A program made the translations under genes and the position numbers. The notes beneath the pieces were generated by a model. That model was given only the letters and a program-made list of their open reading frames with translations, made no database searches and was not told where the DNA came from. A DNA stretch of 64,000 bases, from contig LATX02000223.1 of NCBI GenBank assembly GCA_001466705.2, positions 248,001 to 312,000 of the forward strand. The letters run 5' to 3'. Source of the stretch: Moniliophthora roreri. Lineage: Eukaryota > Basidiomycota > Agaricomycetes > Agaricales > Marasmiaceae. Below, in pieces: positions 47,292 through 58,860 of the stretch; the first letter of the stretch is position 1; each line of letters opens with the position of its first letter.

Positions 47292-48038
47292 CACTATGTA
47301 TGAGGTGTTCTTTTCATGCTATTAATACAAAGGAAATACACTCAGAATACTGCTATATATTCACCTCTAGACAATACTGAGAAAATTCTATTAGTTTCAA
47401 GTTGTCATCACATGTTGAAAACAGCAGGCATACTTTGTATTTTAATTTCTAGAAGAGTCTGTATCTTTTGATAATTTTATAACAATGAAATTATAAAATT
47501 CTCTTTTAGTTTTCTAATTACAAATATACTAAATTTTCTACCTTATAAAATAGTAAGAAAACATTCAGAAAATAAATATAATATTTTGAATTTTATATTA
47601 AAGAAAATATGTTAAATACAAAAAGAAAACTATATGAAAACTATCTAAAAACTGCTTTAAAATATAGTGTTTCCATATGATTTTTCCACCATTTTCCTGA
47701 TGTTTTCCTGGTGTTTTCTCTGACTTTCCCACAATGGAAAATTTGATATTTTTATCTTATCTTATCAGCATTTTCTGAGCATTTTCAAACAGAGAAAATT
47801 TAATATATTCTCAGCATGGAAATTATTCTAATATATTGTATTATTGATTAATTCTCAGAATTTGAAATTTCCATATCTTTTGCTGTTGAAAATTTAGCAT
47901 CCTCCAGACATATTCTTGCTAAGAGAATGCAATTAAAATTTAGAATTTATATATGGTTTTTTAAAAATTTTCTTTGCAAGAAGATTAAGTGTTTTCTCAA
48001 TCAGAAAACCATGTTAAAAGAACACCTTGTATGTAGTG
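47292..48038 (-). mobile_element. Non-autonomous CACTA-type (CMC) element 2
   Basis: 747 bp, the same family as element 1 but in opposite orientation. Ends CACTATGTATGAGG and CCTTGTATGTAGTG. Target duplication GCA on both sides (47289-47291 and 48039-48041). It lies 57 bp after the stop of the unknown gene. Long stretches are complementary to element 1, so the pair forms a large inverted repeat around 46904-47291. Confidence 0.85.
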
Positions 48039-48041
48039 GCA

Positions 48042-48718
48042 GGTAGTTGAAAACAATGCATTGAAATTGGCTAGTACCTAGCTGTGCATTGCAATCCATC
48101 ACCCCACTAAAGCCCCCACCCAACCTTTCCATTAAATAGTGTTCCAATGACCCCCAAGTAAACCCTTCACCAATGAGACACCCAAGGAGGATGTGGCTCT
48201 GAGAAGGTAGCAGAGTGAGCGACAGTCAATGCAAGCAAGAAGGCAGTGCAGCTAGTCAAAATTTTTCTCACTCTGAACCTAGCAACTGAAGATAATATGG
48301 GAAAAGCCATATGATGGGTCCACTAGCAAGGGCTATTGATGGTCCTCTGATAGCCAGAGTCTCAGCTGACAGTCCCTCCATGCAAGCAAGCCCAAGCAAT
48401 TGCCTAGGGATCGCTTGTCTGAGATGCCTTCCATACATGGATGCCTAAATCCATACATATAAGTATATTTGACAATAATTTCTCTAAGATAAGACTAGAA
48501 GAAAACTACCAGAAGATAACCTCCAAAAGTCTAACTCAGGTTGTTGTGCAAGTGTGGATTGATGTGATCAGAGTTGCCACACTTGAATGCCAACAAAACT
48601 CTTAGCTAGGTTAATTCTCTCTTATTGAAGTGTTCTGCCTTGAAGTGTTCACCTCCATAGGAGTATAGATGGGTTTGAAATTGGTTTATTTTACAAACAC
48701 ACATGAAACACACAAGAA
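48042..48718. other. No recognised feature
   Basis: AT-rich, no domain or terminal repeat seen. Confidence 0.4.
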
Positions 48719-49690
48719 TACAGTACACAAAGCATGAACACAAGAGCTACAGTCCTATGCAAAGACTCAATAGCTGATATAGTCTAACCCTACAGAGTTC
48801 AAGACTTCTTTAAGACAACTACAGTACACAGTGTACTGGAAAAGGCCCTAGACCAATTTCTACAAAGAGCTCAACCAGGCACACCCCTTGCTAAGACTCT
48901 AAGTGTGTTAAACCTGATACCCACACAGGCCACACTCCAAGCAAGTGCCCAAGGCTCCTTCTTGGTGTAAAGTGTCTCTTAGAAAAGTGCCAAGTGCACT
49001 CAAGATGTTACTCTTATCTCTTACAATGCAATTGTTATCAGATGTCTATCTTTCTGGAGTCACTTAGGACCAATTCCCAGAGCCCAAAGTGAGGAAGCAA
49101 AACTAGTATGACACACAAAGTTATACACCAAACAAACTCTTCATGTATTCACAATCAGAGGGAGCAGAGTTACTTGGATACATATGGATATCTAGCTGTC
49201 CTTTTATACAGTCCAAGGAATATTTCTATAAGAAAATATAAATAATATCCAANCACAAAGCATGAACACAAGAGCTACAGTCCTATGCAAAGACTCAATA
49301 GCTGATATAGTCTAACCCTACAGAGTTCAAGACTTCTTTAAGACAACTACAGTACACAGTGTACTGGAAAAGGCCCTAGACCAATTTCTACAAAGAGCTC
49401 AACACAGGCACACCCCTTGTTAAGACTCTAAATGTGTCACAACCTGCTACACACACAGGCCACACTCCAAGTGCCCAAGGCTCCTTCTTGGTGTAAAGTG
49501 TCTCTTAGAAAAGTGCCAAGTGCACTCAAGATGTTACTCTTATCTCTTACAATGCAAGAAGTTATACACCAAACAAACTCTTCATGTATTCACAATCAGA
49601 GGGAGCAGAGTTACTTGGATACATATGGATATCTAGCTGTCCTTTTATACAGTCCAAGAAATATTTCTATAAGAAAATATAAATAATATC
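48719..49690. repeat. Direct duplication around N 49253
   Basis: 48719-49252 recurs as 49254-49690 with high identity. The second copy lacks roughly 90 bp around the stretch ending AGTATGACACAC, plus a few small indels. Such a pair separated by one N is what a join of two haplotype contigs would give. Confidence 0.8.
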
Positions 49691-50259
49691 CAATAATTCA
49701 GGAAAATAATAAATGAGTGACTGAGATGCTGAAATAGGGAATATTCAGGTGTCACAGAGTCTGGCCACTAGAGTATCCAACCATATCCACACAGGTATCT
49801 ACTTTCCAGGCATTCTGGACTCTATGAATTAGATTTCTCTTTTTTCTATGTCAGGTATCCATAAACAGATGGGTGTATCCATCCCACATTCTTACAGCAT
49901 TCCTCTTTCCACCATCTGCACATAGCAGACCTCCAGATGTCAAAGTTTCTGAGGTCAGATCACACTGTTCTTTGATGTGTCATTCTCTATCTCATCTAGA
50001 ACTTNTGCCATAGTGATAGGAATATGTTTCCTAAAATGGTATTGCAATAATTTTGGCCATGGCTGTATGTACTGCATTGTTACTCAGCATATTGTCTTGC
50101 TGGCACAATTTAAGTTTAAACCCACTAGAAACATTGAAATTAGAACCTCTGGAGCAGACTCACTAATTTTTCATTACAGATAATTGTATTTTTCCAGAGT
50201 GGAGCCCCATTTCTACATGCAAAACTTTGTACATACATGATCAAATATGCTCCACCGAA
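49691..50259. other. No recognised feature
   Basis: AT-rich, interrupted by N 50005. No domain seen. Confidence 0.4.
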
Positions 50260-51302
50260 TCCCTGACTCCTAAATCTCTTGGGATTTAGAGAAGGGTCTT
50301 GTCAACTAGATCTTCCAAAAAATGTGTATGAGATTTTTGTCTGATCAAAATAAAAGCAAACGAAGAGCTGTGTCCTTCCACCACTGTGACTCGTTCTTGT
50401 GACAAATCCTGTCTGAATACCTGACTCCTAAACTCTGTTCTTTGCATCTTTTCCCCCATTATAAAATGACAGAATCAGATACAGACACAATCAATTTTTT
50501 AAAGAATGAGTATCCACCATGGCTATTTACACCAGAATCAGTAGTCAAAGCATCACTTTATAACCTTACACACTCTGAATTAGACATGAGTTACTGGGTC
50601 ACACTAAAGTCCAAGAATGTACNTCATTAATGTTATGCAGAGATGGAATCAAAGATGTCAATCCACCAGTTCTAAACATATGTAATGGGTGTTATAAGGA
50701 TCTCTGCAATCATTGTAAGCCAAAGTTCTTGTTAGCTAATGATCTCTATCAAGGGTCTCTTCCTAAAGAGTTTTCTGATTTAACCTGGATTGAAAAAATG
50801 GTGTGTGCTAAATATTGGTCAACAGCACATGTAACTCATTTATACCACTCTGATGATGAACAGAACCCAAGAGTGATAACTGGAAACACTTGTGCTTATG
50901 GGATGAATGTTGTATCTACAGCTAATATTTTGCCCAGATTGTCATCTGATTTAAATGACATGTTATCTTTAGTGATAGTAGGTTCACACAAACTTACAAA
51001 GGAGGAGCTTGAGAGAACCAATCTGTACTGTGTTCAACATAGCAAAATTGGAAAATTCTTAATGTGGTTGAAAAATCACAACCATATTTATGCAAAAACT
51101 TTTTTCTCTGCTAGCAATTTATTGATGTATCCCAAAGATGGACTATTATCTGGTATAGAAGAACAAATTGTTTATGATCATGATCTAGATCCTGAAACAG
51201 CACATATGGCTGAAACTGCAGGCTTCTCTGAACATCCTAGTGACATAATTATGAATGATAAGATGATGATAGAACCATATATCAAATATTCAGGTATGTC
51301 TG
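50260..51302 (+). mobile_element. DUF6570 / Helitron-associated protein gene, incomplete
   Basis: The left end TCCCTGACTCC with the palindromic TAAATCTCTTGGGATTTA matches the element at 19361. A protein frame starts at 50467, is broken by N 50623 and resumes at 50630. It has a CNGCYKDLCNHCKP cysteine cluster followed by LANDLYQGSLPKEFSDLTWIEK, the pattern of the DUF6570 domain found at the N terminus of Helitron-type helicase proteins in mushrooms, then NILPRLSSDLNDMLSLVIVG. The helicase part is absent, because the sequence stops at N 51303. Known: Helitron/Helentron elements transpose by a rolling-circle mechanism. The class assignment rests on this domain alone. Confidence 0.6.
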
Positions 51303-51363
51303 NCGAAATAGAGCTCAACAACTCGGACATGACTACAAGAAGCAACCCGCCATTGTTGACTTC

Positions 51364-52416
51364 TTGGACACATTGGACGTATATGCAAAGTATCCACAAT
51401 CGACTTCCTTCGCCCCTCATTCCACTCCAATCTCTTTTTGCTCAGAAGCCTGTCATAAATGTACTTGGCGAGATGAACGCCATACAGAATTTTGTGGCAT
51501 GGGACTCTGGCAAATGGCCGATCATGATGACACTGGTGACAGGTACTGGATCTTCTTCACTCGGATCAGAAACACTCTGTTCCGACTCCGTGATCCGATC
51601 GAACCACTCGTCGAGATCCTAAACTGTGTTGTGACGAAAGAGCATAATCTCTATATGCGGAATTATGCCAAGATGGAATTCCATCGTCACCCTTCAGCAG
51701 TTTGTGAAGCAGATTGCCAACGCTGTACCAGTGGACTACCACCAGTGGACTACCAAAGCATATCACATACCTTAGTATTCAATCAAATCGCTCCAGGAAA
51801 ATACGTTCATGAAGACCCAACTAACCCTGGGATTGAAGCAGGTGAACGATTCAAATTTGGTGATCATCCTGTTGACTATATCGACTGGAATACACCAAAT
51901 CCATCCAGAGCACCAACCCCCAAACTAAACCAAGACTTTAAAACAGTCTTCTGTGTCACATGCAACTACCCACATCATCTTGATAATTGGCCAGTCACTG
52001 CTACTTGCATCCCAATCATGTTTAACTCTGTTCAGGAAGGCTTCCCTCCAAAACGTAATCCATGCGGCTTTAACAACAAATCTATTAAAAAGCCATTTAC
52101 GGAAGCTCTTTCTTCGGCAGATGATCTGATTCTCCTTAAAGACCCCTGGAAGAAGGAGAAAGATTATGCCGAAACATGGTTAAACAAGGAAAAGAACAAT
52201 AAAGTCTGGGATTCTCTTAATCCCAAAAATCCTTGGAATGCAACCCTTCCTCCGAAACCCAAAAAAGAACGCCCTATTGTCAAGAAGTCCGAGAAGGAAC
52301 TTCAGGAACAGCGAAAGAAGATCGCCCAAATGTTCCAAGACAAGGGACTAGCTGCCGAGCACCGATGTGATTCACCGGCCTGCCAAGCTAAACACCCTGA
52401 TGTCATTGACAAATGA
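51364..52416 (+). CDS. Retrotransposon-associated ORF, gag-like, unidentified
   Basis: Open frame of 350 codons with better GC content than its surroundings. It has Cys pairs (CHKC, CEADCQRC, CVTC) and a Lys/Glu-rich C-terminal helix (KSEKELQEQRKKIAQMF) ending in a second Cys segment. No conserved gag signature can be named. The neighbour at 52447 on the same strand resembles it in style, so both may be the 5' part of one LTR retrotransposon. Confidence 0.4.
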   Translation: MDTLDVYAKYPQSTSFAPHSTPISFCSEACHKCTWRDERHTEFCGMGLWQMADHDDTGDRYWIFFTRIRNTLFRLRDPIEPLVEILNCVVTKEHNLYMRNYAKMEFHRHPSAVCEADCQRCTSGLPPVDYQSISHTLVFNQIAPGKYVHEDPTNPGIEAGERFKFGDHPVDYIDWNTPNPSRAPTPKLNQDFKTVFCVTCNYPHHLDNWPVTATCIPIMFNSVQEGFPPKRNPCGFNNKSIKKPFTEALSSADDLILLKDPWKKEKDYAETWLNKEKNNKVWDSLNPKNPWNATLPPKPKKERPIVKKSEKELQEQRKKIAQMFQDKGLAAEHRCDSPACQAKHPDVIDK

Positions 52417-52446
52417 ATGGGGAAAAGACCATATTGATCAGCAAGA

Positions 52447-53010
52447 ATGGCTGATAATATACGGATCAAGTCTAAGGAAGAATCAGCAGCAATTCAAAAA
52501 GAATTAGAAAAGAACCGGCAAACTACTAAAAACTTCTTTGGTAATATTTCCAGATGTTTCCCTACAATCCAGTCTAATCTTTTGCCACAAGTCAAAATTG
52601 GTGACAAAATGTTCCAATTTGGCAAAGAACCGACTCCACCTCCTTACGAGTTCAATGTTGGGGAAAATACTTTTAGAAAAATCACCAAACAGGAAGCCCA
52701 CAATATGGTTCTAGAACATTTTGGGGATAGGAAACTATTCCAACCCAAACCAGTTCAACCTCAAACTCCTTACTGCCCGAAAGGAGATACCCTTGAGGTC
52801 CCCAATATTGACATAGAGGCACTATCACCGCCTCCCAAACCAGTAATGCCGGATCTAGGAATCAACATTTCTTCCATAACGGTCAATAATCCTCAACCGG
52901 AAGTTCCCGAATTTATTCAAGGTTCTTCAAACATCCAAGCTCGTGTCGATATCGACATTGCGGATGTTGTTCCTCTTGATGACAAAGATTCTCAAGGGAA
53001 AAATGGAGGG
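52447..53010 (+). CDS. Retrotransposon 5' ORF, gag-like, fused out of frame to integrase
   Basis: The frame opens 30 bp after the previous stop and encodes a polar protein with Pro-rich segments (EPTPPPYEFNVG, QPQTPYCPKGD, SPPPKPVMPDLG). Near 53000 the similarity to any such protein ends, and copia integrase sequence begins in a different frame (CVQTDHGGEFFGN). The frame runs on to 53226 only by chance. The junction may be a deletion or an assembly join. Confidence 0.45.
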
Positions 53011-55882
53011 AAGAACCTGAATGTGTTCAAACTGATCATGGTGGAGAATTCTTTGGAAATGAGTTCCAAACATATCTTGAAGATAATGGAATTCAAATGC
53101 GTAACTCAGCTCCTCATATACATCAACAGCAAGGAAGAGTCGAACATTCAATTCGTACTCTTGCAGAAAAAGCAGAAAAATTCCGCAATCATGCTTCCTT
53201 ACCACAATCTTGGTGGGAGTTTATGATGAACAACGCTGTACATGTATATAATCGCACTCCTAATAAACGCTTAGAATGGAAAACTCCAACCGAAATCTAT
53301 AGTAAGAAAGTACCTGATGTCTCTTATTTTCGAACACCAGGATGTTCAGCGTATGTCTTTATTCATAAAGAACAACACAAGAACAAACTTTCAAAGAAAA
53401 TGGAACGTATGACATTTTTAGATTATGCTCCTAATACTAAAGGATATCGGTTTATGCGACAGGATAAGACAATATTTACGGCTGCTCAAGCAGACTTCGA
53501 TGAAGAAGACTTTCCATACTCGCCTAATTCAGTTGATCGAACCTTACAATCAACCAACGGAATCTTATCTATTCCTTTTACTGGTATAAATCGACCACGA
53601 TCTGATAATGATGATGACGGTCATCAAAATCACGATCAAGGGGGAGGAAATGACGATGATGACGATCATCCTGATTTCCCTCAACCTAATCATCCCAACG
53701 GAGGTAATGATCCTGTGGATCATCATCACAACCAGAATGATGGTGAGGATCAATCACGACCTAAAAATACTGCACCGCCGCAAAATAAAATAGATCCTGA
53801 AATAAATAATATAAACAGGAGAATGCGACAAAGGGTACAGATGTTTGACCCAAGTCAACATCAACAAAGTCGTCCCAAAAGACAGACTCGTGTACCACAG
53901 CGGTATGGAGACACAATGGGTCATATGCCTATCCGAGATAGATTATGTCTGTGTACATATAACAACTTACCTGATTCTAATGATCAAGATGATAGTCCTG
54001 ATCAAGAATTCATACAAGATAGTAGTCGTGACCATGAGCAGGATATTCCACCTGCTGAACATCAAATACAACAGTCAAATGAGGATGAAATGGAACAAGA
54101 TCATGATCAAATCGAGATTGATCGAACTCCACCTCAGACTGATGATGAAATGGTCAATTATGTACAAATTCTTTCTCAGGAAGGGGGAGTTCGTTACCTT
54201 GATTACATTATGGCATCAGCATTGTCAATTGACAACATACATCAATGGCAATATAAAGACATTCTAACTCTGTCAAAAGATGAACAGAAGAAATGGATGG
54301 CTGCATGTCATGACGAACTCAAATCACTACAAGAACGTAATGTTTACAAACTTGTAGNTACCACAGCGGTATGGAGACACAATGGGTCATATGCCTATCC
54401 GAGATAGATTATGTCTGTGTACATATAACAACTTACCTGATTCTAATGATCAAGATGATAGTCCTGATCAAGAATTCATACAAGGTAGTAGTCGTGACCA
54501 TGAGCAGGATATTCCACCTGCTGAACATCAAATACAACAGTCAAATGAGGATGAAATGGAACAAGATCATGATCAAATCGAGATTGATCGAACTCCACCT
54601 CAGACTGATGATGAAATGGTCAATTATGTACAAATTCTTTCTCAGGAAGGGGGAGTTCGTTACCTTGATTACATTATGGCATCAGCATTGTCAATTGACA
54701 ACATACATCAATGGCAATATAAAGACATTCTAACTCTGTCAAAAGATGAACAGAAGAAATGGATGGCTGCATGTCATAACGAACTCAAGTCACTACAAGA
54801 ACGTAACGTTTACAAACTTGTAGATTTACCTCAAGGTCGAAAAGCGATAAAATCCAGATGGGTTTTTGACGTCAAAACAGATGGCCGTTATAAGGCATGA
54901 CTTGTAGCAAAAGGTTTCTCACAAGTCGAAGGAATAGATTATGACAAATTGTTCTCTCCGGTAGTACACTTTGAAACCGTTCGCGTATTACTTGCACTAG
55001 CTGCTCTTGAAGATTGGGATATCCAAGCGCTAGATGTCAAAACAGCCTTTCTCTATGGCGAACTTGACAAGGAGATTTATATGGAACAACCACAAGGATT
55101 CGTCAAAGGTTCAAAGAAAGTTTGGTTATTATGCTGTGCATTATATGGTTTAAAACAAGCCTCTTTATCATGGTGGTACCAATGCACTAAATCCATGGCA
55201 AAACTAGGATTTAAGCACTGTATATCAGACGCTGGTGTATATTACTTCATACATGGAAATGATATAATCATTGCCATTGTATATGTAGATGATGTGATTT
55301 TCATGGGTTCAAATTCTAGCCTTCTTCATTCCAAGAAGAAAGAATTCATGAAAATATGGGAATGTAGAGATTTAGGCGAACCTAGAGAATTCCTACGAAT
55401 GCGGATTACTTGAGATGAAAAGCGACGTACTTTATCACTTGATCAAAGTGACTATCTCAAGAAAATCATTAAACACTTTGGTATGGAAAACGCCAATCCT
55501 ACTCGTACTCCATTACCTGCCGGTTACAAACCTACGGCAAATAAAGGAGAAGCGAACTCTACAATTAGATCCCAATTCCAATCAGTAATCAGATCACTTC
55601 TATATTTATGCTTAGGTACCCGACCAGATATTACCTTTCCGGTCATCGAACTTTCGCAATATGGGACAAATCCTACTCAGGAACATCTCAACAAAGCAAA
55701 ATATATCATTCAATACCTAATCGGAACCCACAAATATTCTCTTACTTACAAAGATAAGCAAGGAGAACAAGGTTTCATAGCATATGCCGATTCTGACTGG
55801 GCTACAGATGAAGACACTAGAGTCTCACAAACAGGTTATCTAATTAACTTCGCTTGTGCTCCAGTCTTCTGGGTTTCACAAA
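53010..55882 (+). mobile_element. Ty1/copia pol fragment, truncated and broken
   Basis: In order: the second half of integrase (VQTDHGGEFFGNEF, QQGRVEHSIRTLAEKA, HVYNRTPNKRLEWKTPTE, GCSAYVFIHKE), an acidic linker, then reverse transcriptase (SRWVFDVKTDGRYKA, VAKGFSQVEGIDYDKLFSPV, ALDVKTAFLYGELD, ALYGLKQASLSWW, YVDDVIFMG) and the start of RNase H (YADSDWATDEDTR, SQTGYLINFACAPVFW), where it is cut by N 55883. In-frame TGA codons lie at 54898-54900 and 55411-55413, both where the family has Arg. The integrase zinc finger and LTRs are not seen. An inactive copy. Confidence 0.9.
53893..54823. repeat. 465-bp direct duplication inside copia pol around N 54358
   Basis: 53893-54357 and 54359-54823 are nearly identical, with a few single-base differences such as the codon for Asp/Gly after the IQ pair. 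The coding sequence continues logically only once, so this is a contig overlap or two alleles placed in series. Confidence 0.9.
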
Positions 55883-55883
55883 N

Positions 55884-56832
55884 TTACATATTGTACTTGA
55901 TGTGAATCCCACTGCTTGCGTTTGGCTCGTGTTGAGGCATTAACGCAACCTCTGGACAATTGCCCTCTCCGAATCCAAGCAAGCACCGTGCCAGCTATGA
56001 ACTTCACTGGTCATCTGATTGAATGTATCCGTAACGCATTTCTCCTGTCATAGCTTTTGCCCATTTTTGCTTCTATGCAGGAGCTTGGAGCGAGAGCCCT
56101 GCAGCAATAACAGGGTGCCGCTAACATGGATGTTGCCGAGGGGGGACATGAAGGATGCTCGATGTGTGATATTTTCTGTATTTCAGGCTATGGTTTTGAC
56201 TTGTTTCTGTCAGATTCCTTAGCGTGTAAAGATCCAAGTTTGCACGCGAATTCATATCAAGCGCAACTACAGTCATTTGGTCAGTATAGATCTATTTCAA
56301 AAAGGCGGACAAACGTACCTCCATTTGATTATCACCATGACCTATTGTCGCTAGTGGAGAAACCGCTTCACAGCTCTTCGAATCGTGCAAGTCTAGAGTT
56401 GAGATTGAGGTAAAGGTCTTCTCGCAAAAGTCATTCCTGGCGTTCAACAGCCTCTCGCCAAGTTTTTCGAAAGGCGGAACCACGTCTTCGTCAGCGGGCG
56501 TGTTGAGGACCGAGTCAAAGGCAGAATCTTCTGTTGCGCCAGAGTCGATGCGATCCATGCTGGGATGATCCTATTGAATGGTAAACTGGCATACTATGAA
56601 TGAAAATGATTAAAAACTCGCAAGGATTGTAGTCATTGTGGAAATCGAGAATGAGCGAGGTGATGGTACGAAGACAAGCAATTTGCAGCAATGGCGGTTG
56701 ACTTAGCGCATCAGCGTGCCTCGCTTTGCACAATGCATCATCGCGGTCATATTCTTTTACAAGGTGGGGAGCTACAAGATACATATAGAGCAAAAACGAT
56801 ACGGTATGCATTCAACAATACACGACTTTATT
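55884..56832. other. No firm gene; short minus-strand ORF at 56292-56558
   Basis: GC content returns to the host level after N 55883. A minus-strand frame from the ATG at 56558 (MDRIDSGATEDSAFDS) runs 88 codons and meets a good GTACGT donor near 56319. No downstream exon was found. It could be the first exon of a small gene or a remnant. Confidence 0.35.
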
Positions 56833-58280
56833 CTACAGAGACAACCATTTGCGATAAAGAGCCTGCGCCAACGGCGCAGCCCCAGTCGTAACATAGATCA
56901 ACGACAGGTTATACGCCGCCTCCTTCGCCAAGCTCGACGTCTAGAAACTTAGTCAGAAGAATGAAACAACACAAGAATATGACCACAAACCTGGCTCTGG
57001 TTCTCGGCATCCCTCTCAGCCATTTCTAAAACACGCTCATAATGCTTCACCGCAAGTGAATGCAGGCCTACGTTTCGGTAAGACTCAATATCGGCGTCGA
57101 GCTATCGAGGGAACAGGGTACCCACCCAATTGCTGGAACGTCCTTCCAAAGTTGAATTCGACCTCGCTGAGATGCCGAGGATCGTCTTTCCTAAGTGAGC
57201 GGTATTGTGAGAGGAACGCTAGGCCCTATCGAACGAGAAACAGGTCAGCGAGATCGGCGGACCGCAGATTACGAAGATATTCACCTGAGTTATGAGATGA
57301 TGTCGATTATCTGACTGTCGCTGCATGGCTCTCCCAATAGAAGCAATAGCTAGACACAGGCAAACCATCGGATCCTGAGGGCAATAGTCGTACGAATGCA
57401 ATAGGTAGACTATCAGGAAAGGACATCAGAAGACACGAATAGGAAGAAATAAATACGCAGCTCACATATCGCACTCTGATAACTCTTCGCCGCAATACAC
57501 ATCTGCCCATAAATCGCGATAATCAACGGGTTCGTCTTCATCGGAAACGGTGTCTTTCCATTCCCGTTCTCAGCTGCAGTACCGCCCTGCTCCTCTTCCT
57601 CCTCATCTCCTCATACCCTTCTTCGCACCCAACACTGGTGGCCACCGCTTATTCAACGAATTCCACCGAACACTACCTGGGTTGTTGGCTGCTACATCGC
57701 TGAGCTTCATCCCCATAAAGAGGAACTTTTGTAGCGGAGATGTGATGAACGAGTCTGTCGGTCGAAGGCCACTGGATAACGAAGCGATGAGAAGGCGGTA
57801 CATCTCGTTGTTGAATTGGTTGGTGGTGATGAGCTTTCGACATTGTTCGACGACGACGCCATAATGTTGGGCGATTATGGGACATGCTGCGAATACGGTT
57901 AGATAATGAATAAAGGGGGAGGAAGGTCGTGGTTACCGATGAGAGCGAGTCGAATTCTGACCTAGTACTCGGTAGAGAAGTATGCGTTCGATATAAGGAC
58001 ATGCTGCAGGACTTCATCGGCAACTTCGTATTGGCGACGTGCTGTCAAACTAAAGCAATACCAGTCGAACTATAGAGTTAGCCTCGGACATTTCTTCCGT
58101 TAGAGTGGGGCTCACCTGCATGAATATGCGTAACCACTCCTCAAACGAGACACCCCGGAATCCTTTCACACCCTCGAGTTTGGGTGCCTCTCTGTTACTG
58201 GATTCATGCTCTGTGCAAAACTTAGATCCCGAGTAGTTACAAGCAATGAGGAACTCACCAAGATCAAGGACGTCCATCAT
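56833..58280 (-). pseudogene. TFIIIC subunit TFC4 (tau131-like), 3' part, decayed
   Basis: Spliced minus-strand exons encode the C-terminal TPR half of the TFC4/Sfc4/GTF3C3 family as I know it from mushrooms: PKLEGVKGFRGVSFEEWLRIF, a VVEQCRKLITTNQFNNE block, LRPTDSFITSPLQK, AIYGQMCIAAKSYQSAI, YDYCPQDPMVCLCLAIAS, IGRAMQRQSDNRHHLI, VEFNFGRTFQQLG, AVKHYERVLEMAE and a C terminus ending in a TAG at 56833-56835. Most introns are still perfect. However, an in-frame TAG at 57962-57964 and a one-base frame loss in the acidic stretch near 57580-57610 break it, and nothing upstream of about 58280 matches the family's N-terminal half. The intact protein helps load TFIIIB at tRNA genes. I infer a 5'-truncated duplicate of an essential gene. 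Confidence 0.75.
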
Positions 58281-58860
58281 TTCGTTCCCGGATATCTTTC
58301 ACCAGCTGGCTGCAAAAGATGTCGGCAAGATAAATCTAGAATAGTTGAAAAGTAACTCACTCGAAATCGCTCTCTATCTCCCTTTCTGTTATCGAGGACA
58401 ACAGAAGCCGAGAGGCCTCCGGTACCATGGCCAACGTAAAATGGGACCTGAGACTTCGATTTCCACGGCATCGTTGCCATTACGAGGTATGAGAGAGGCA
58501 GCTGAGGCTGAGGTAGCCGCTGCGAGGGTAAGGAAGAAGGTTGAGAGGGCCGAGCATAGTGAATGAAGGAAGGAAAGAACGAGGTTGACTGCGACTGCAC
58601 GATTCTTCATCCAAGGAGCAGCAGGAAGGCTATTCAAAATGAATGCGACAGAGCTGCCCTTTTTGAGATGTGTAGGAAATCCGGTAGAGTAACCCGTGCG
58701 GAAAATTATTGGCAGGGACGGGACAAGACCCTTTGCTTGAATTTGTTGCTCCACGACTAGTACGGAGCGTGCTGGAACGCGTCCTGGAACGTTGTAGCCA
58801 ATGTTGAGGCATTTGCAGGGGGACTTACAATGACGATAAGAGACAAAACTTGCGGCGAGT
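58281..58860. other. No supported gene
   Basis: Minus-strand open frames (58389-58877) show no domain and are not the missing 5' half of TFC4. Confidence 0.4.

Larger units (their letters stand above)
44681..55883. other. Nine single N bases marking probable assembly joins
   Basis: N occurs at 44681, 45903, 46687, 49253, 50005, 50623, 51303, 54358 and 55883 and nowhere else in the window. At 45903, 49253 and 54358 the same sequence lies on both sides of the N. At 51303 and 55883 unrelated elements meet. Order and copy number in this island should not be taken as certain. Confidence 0.9.

Noticed and set aside
51178..51420. Minus-strand open frame across N 51303
   Set aside because: It spans the ambiguous join of two unrelated elements and has no domain.
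53565..54267. Alternative-frame ORFs rich in Ile/Met in the copia linker
   Set aside because: They are frame shadows of the Asp/His-rich linker of the pol protein.
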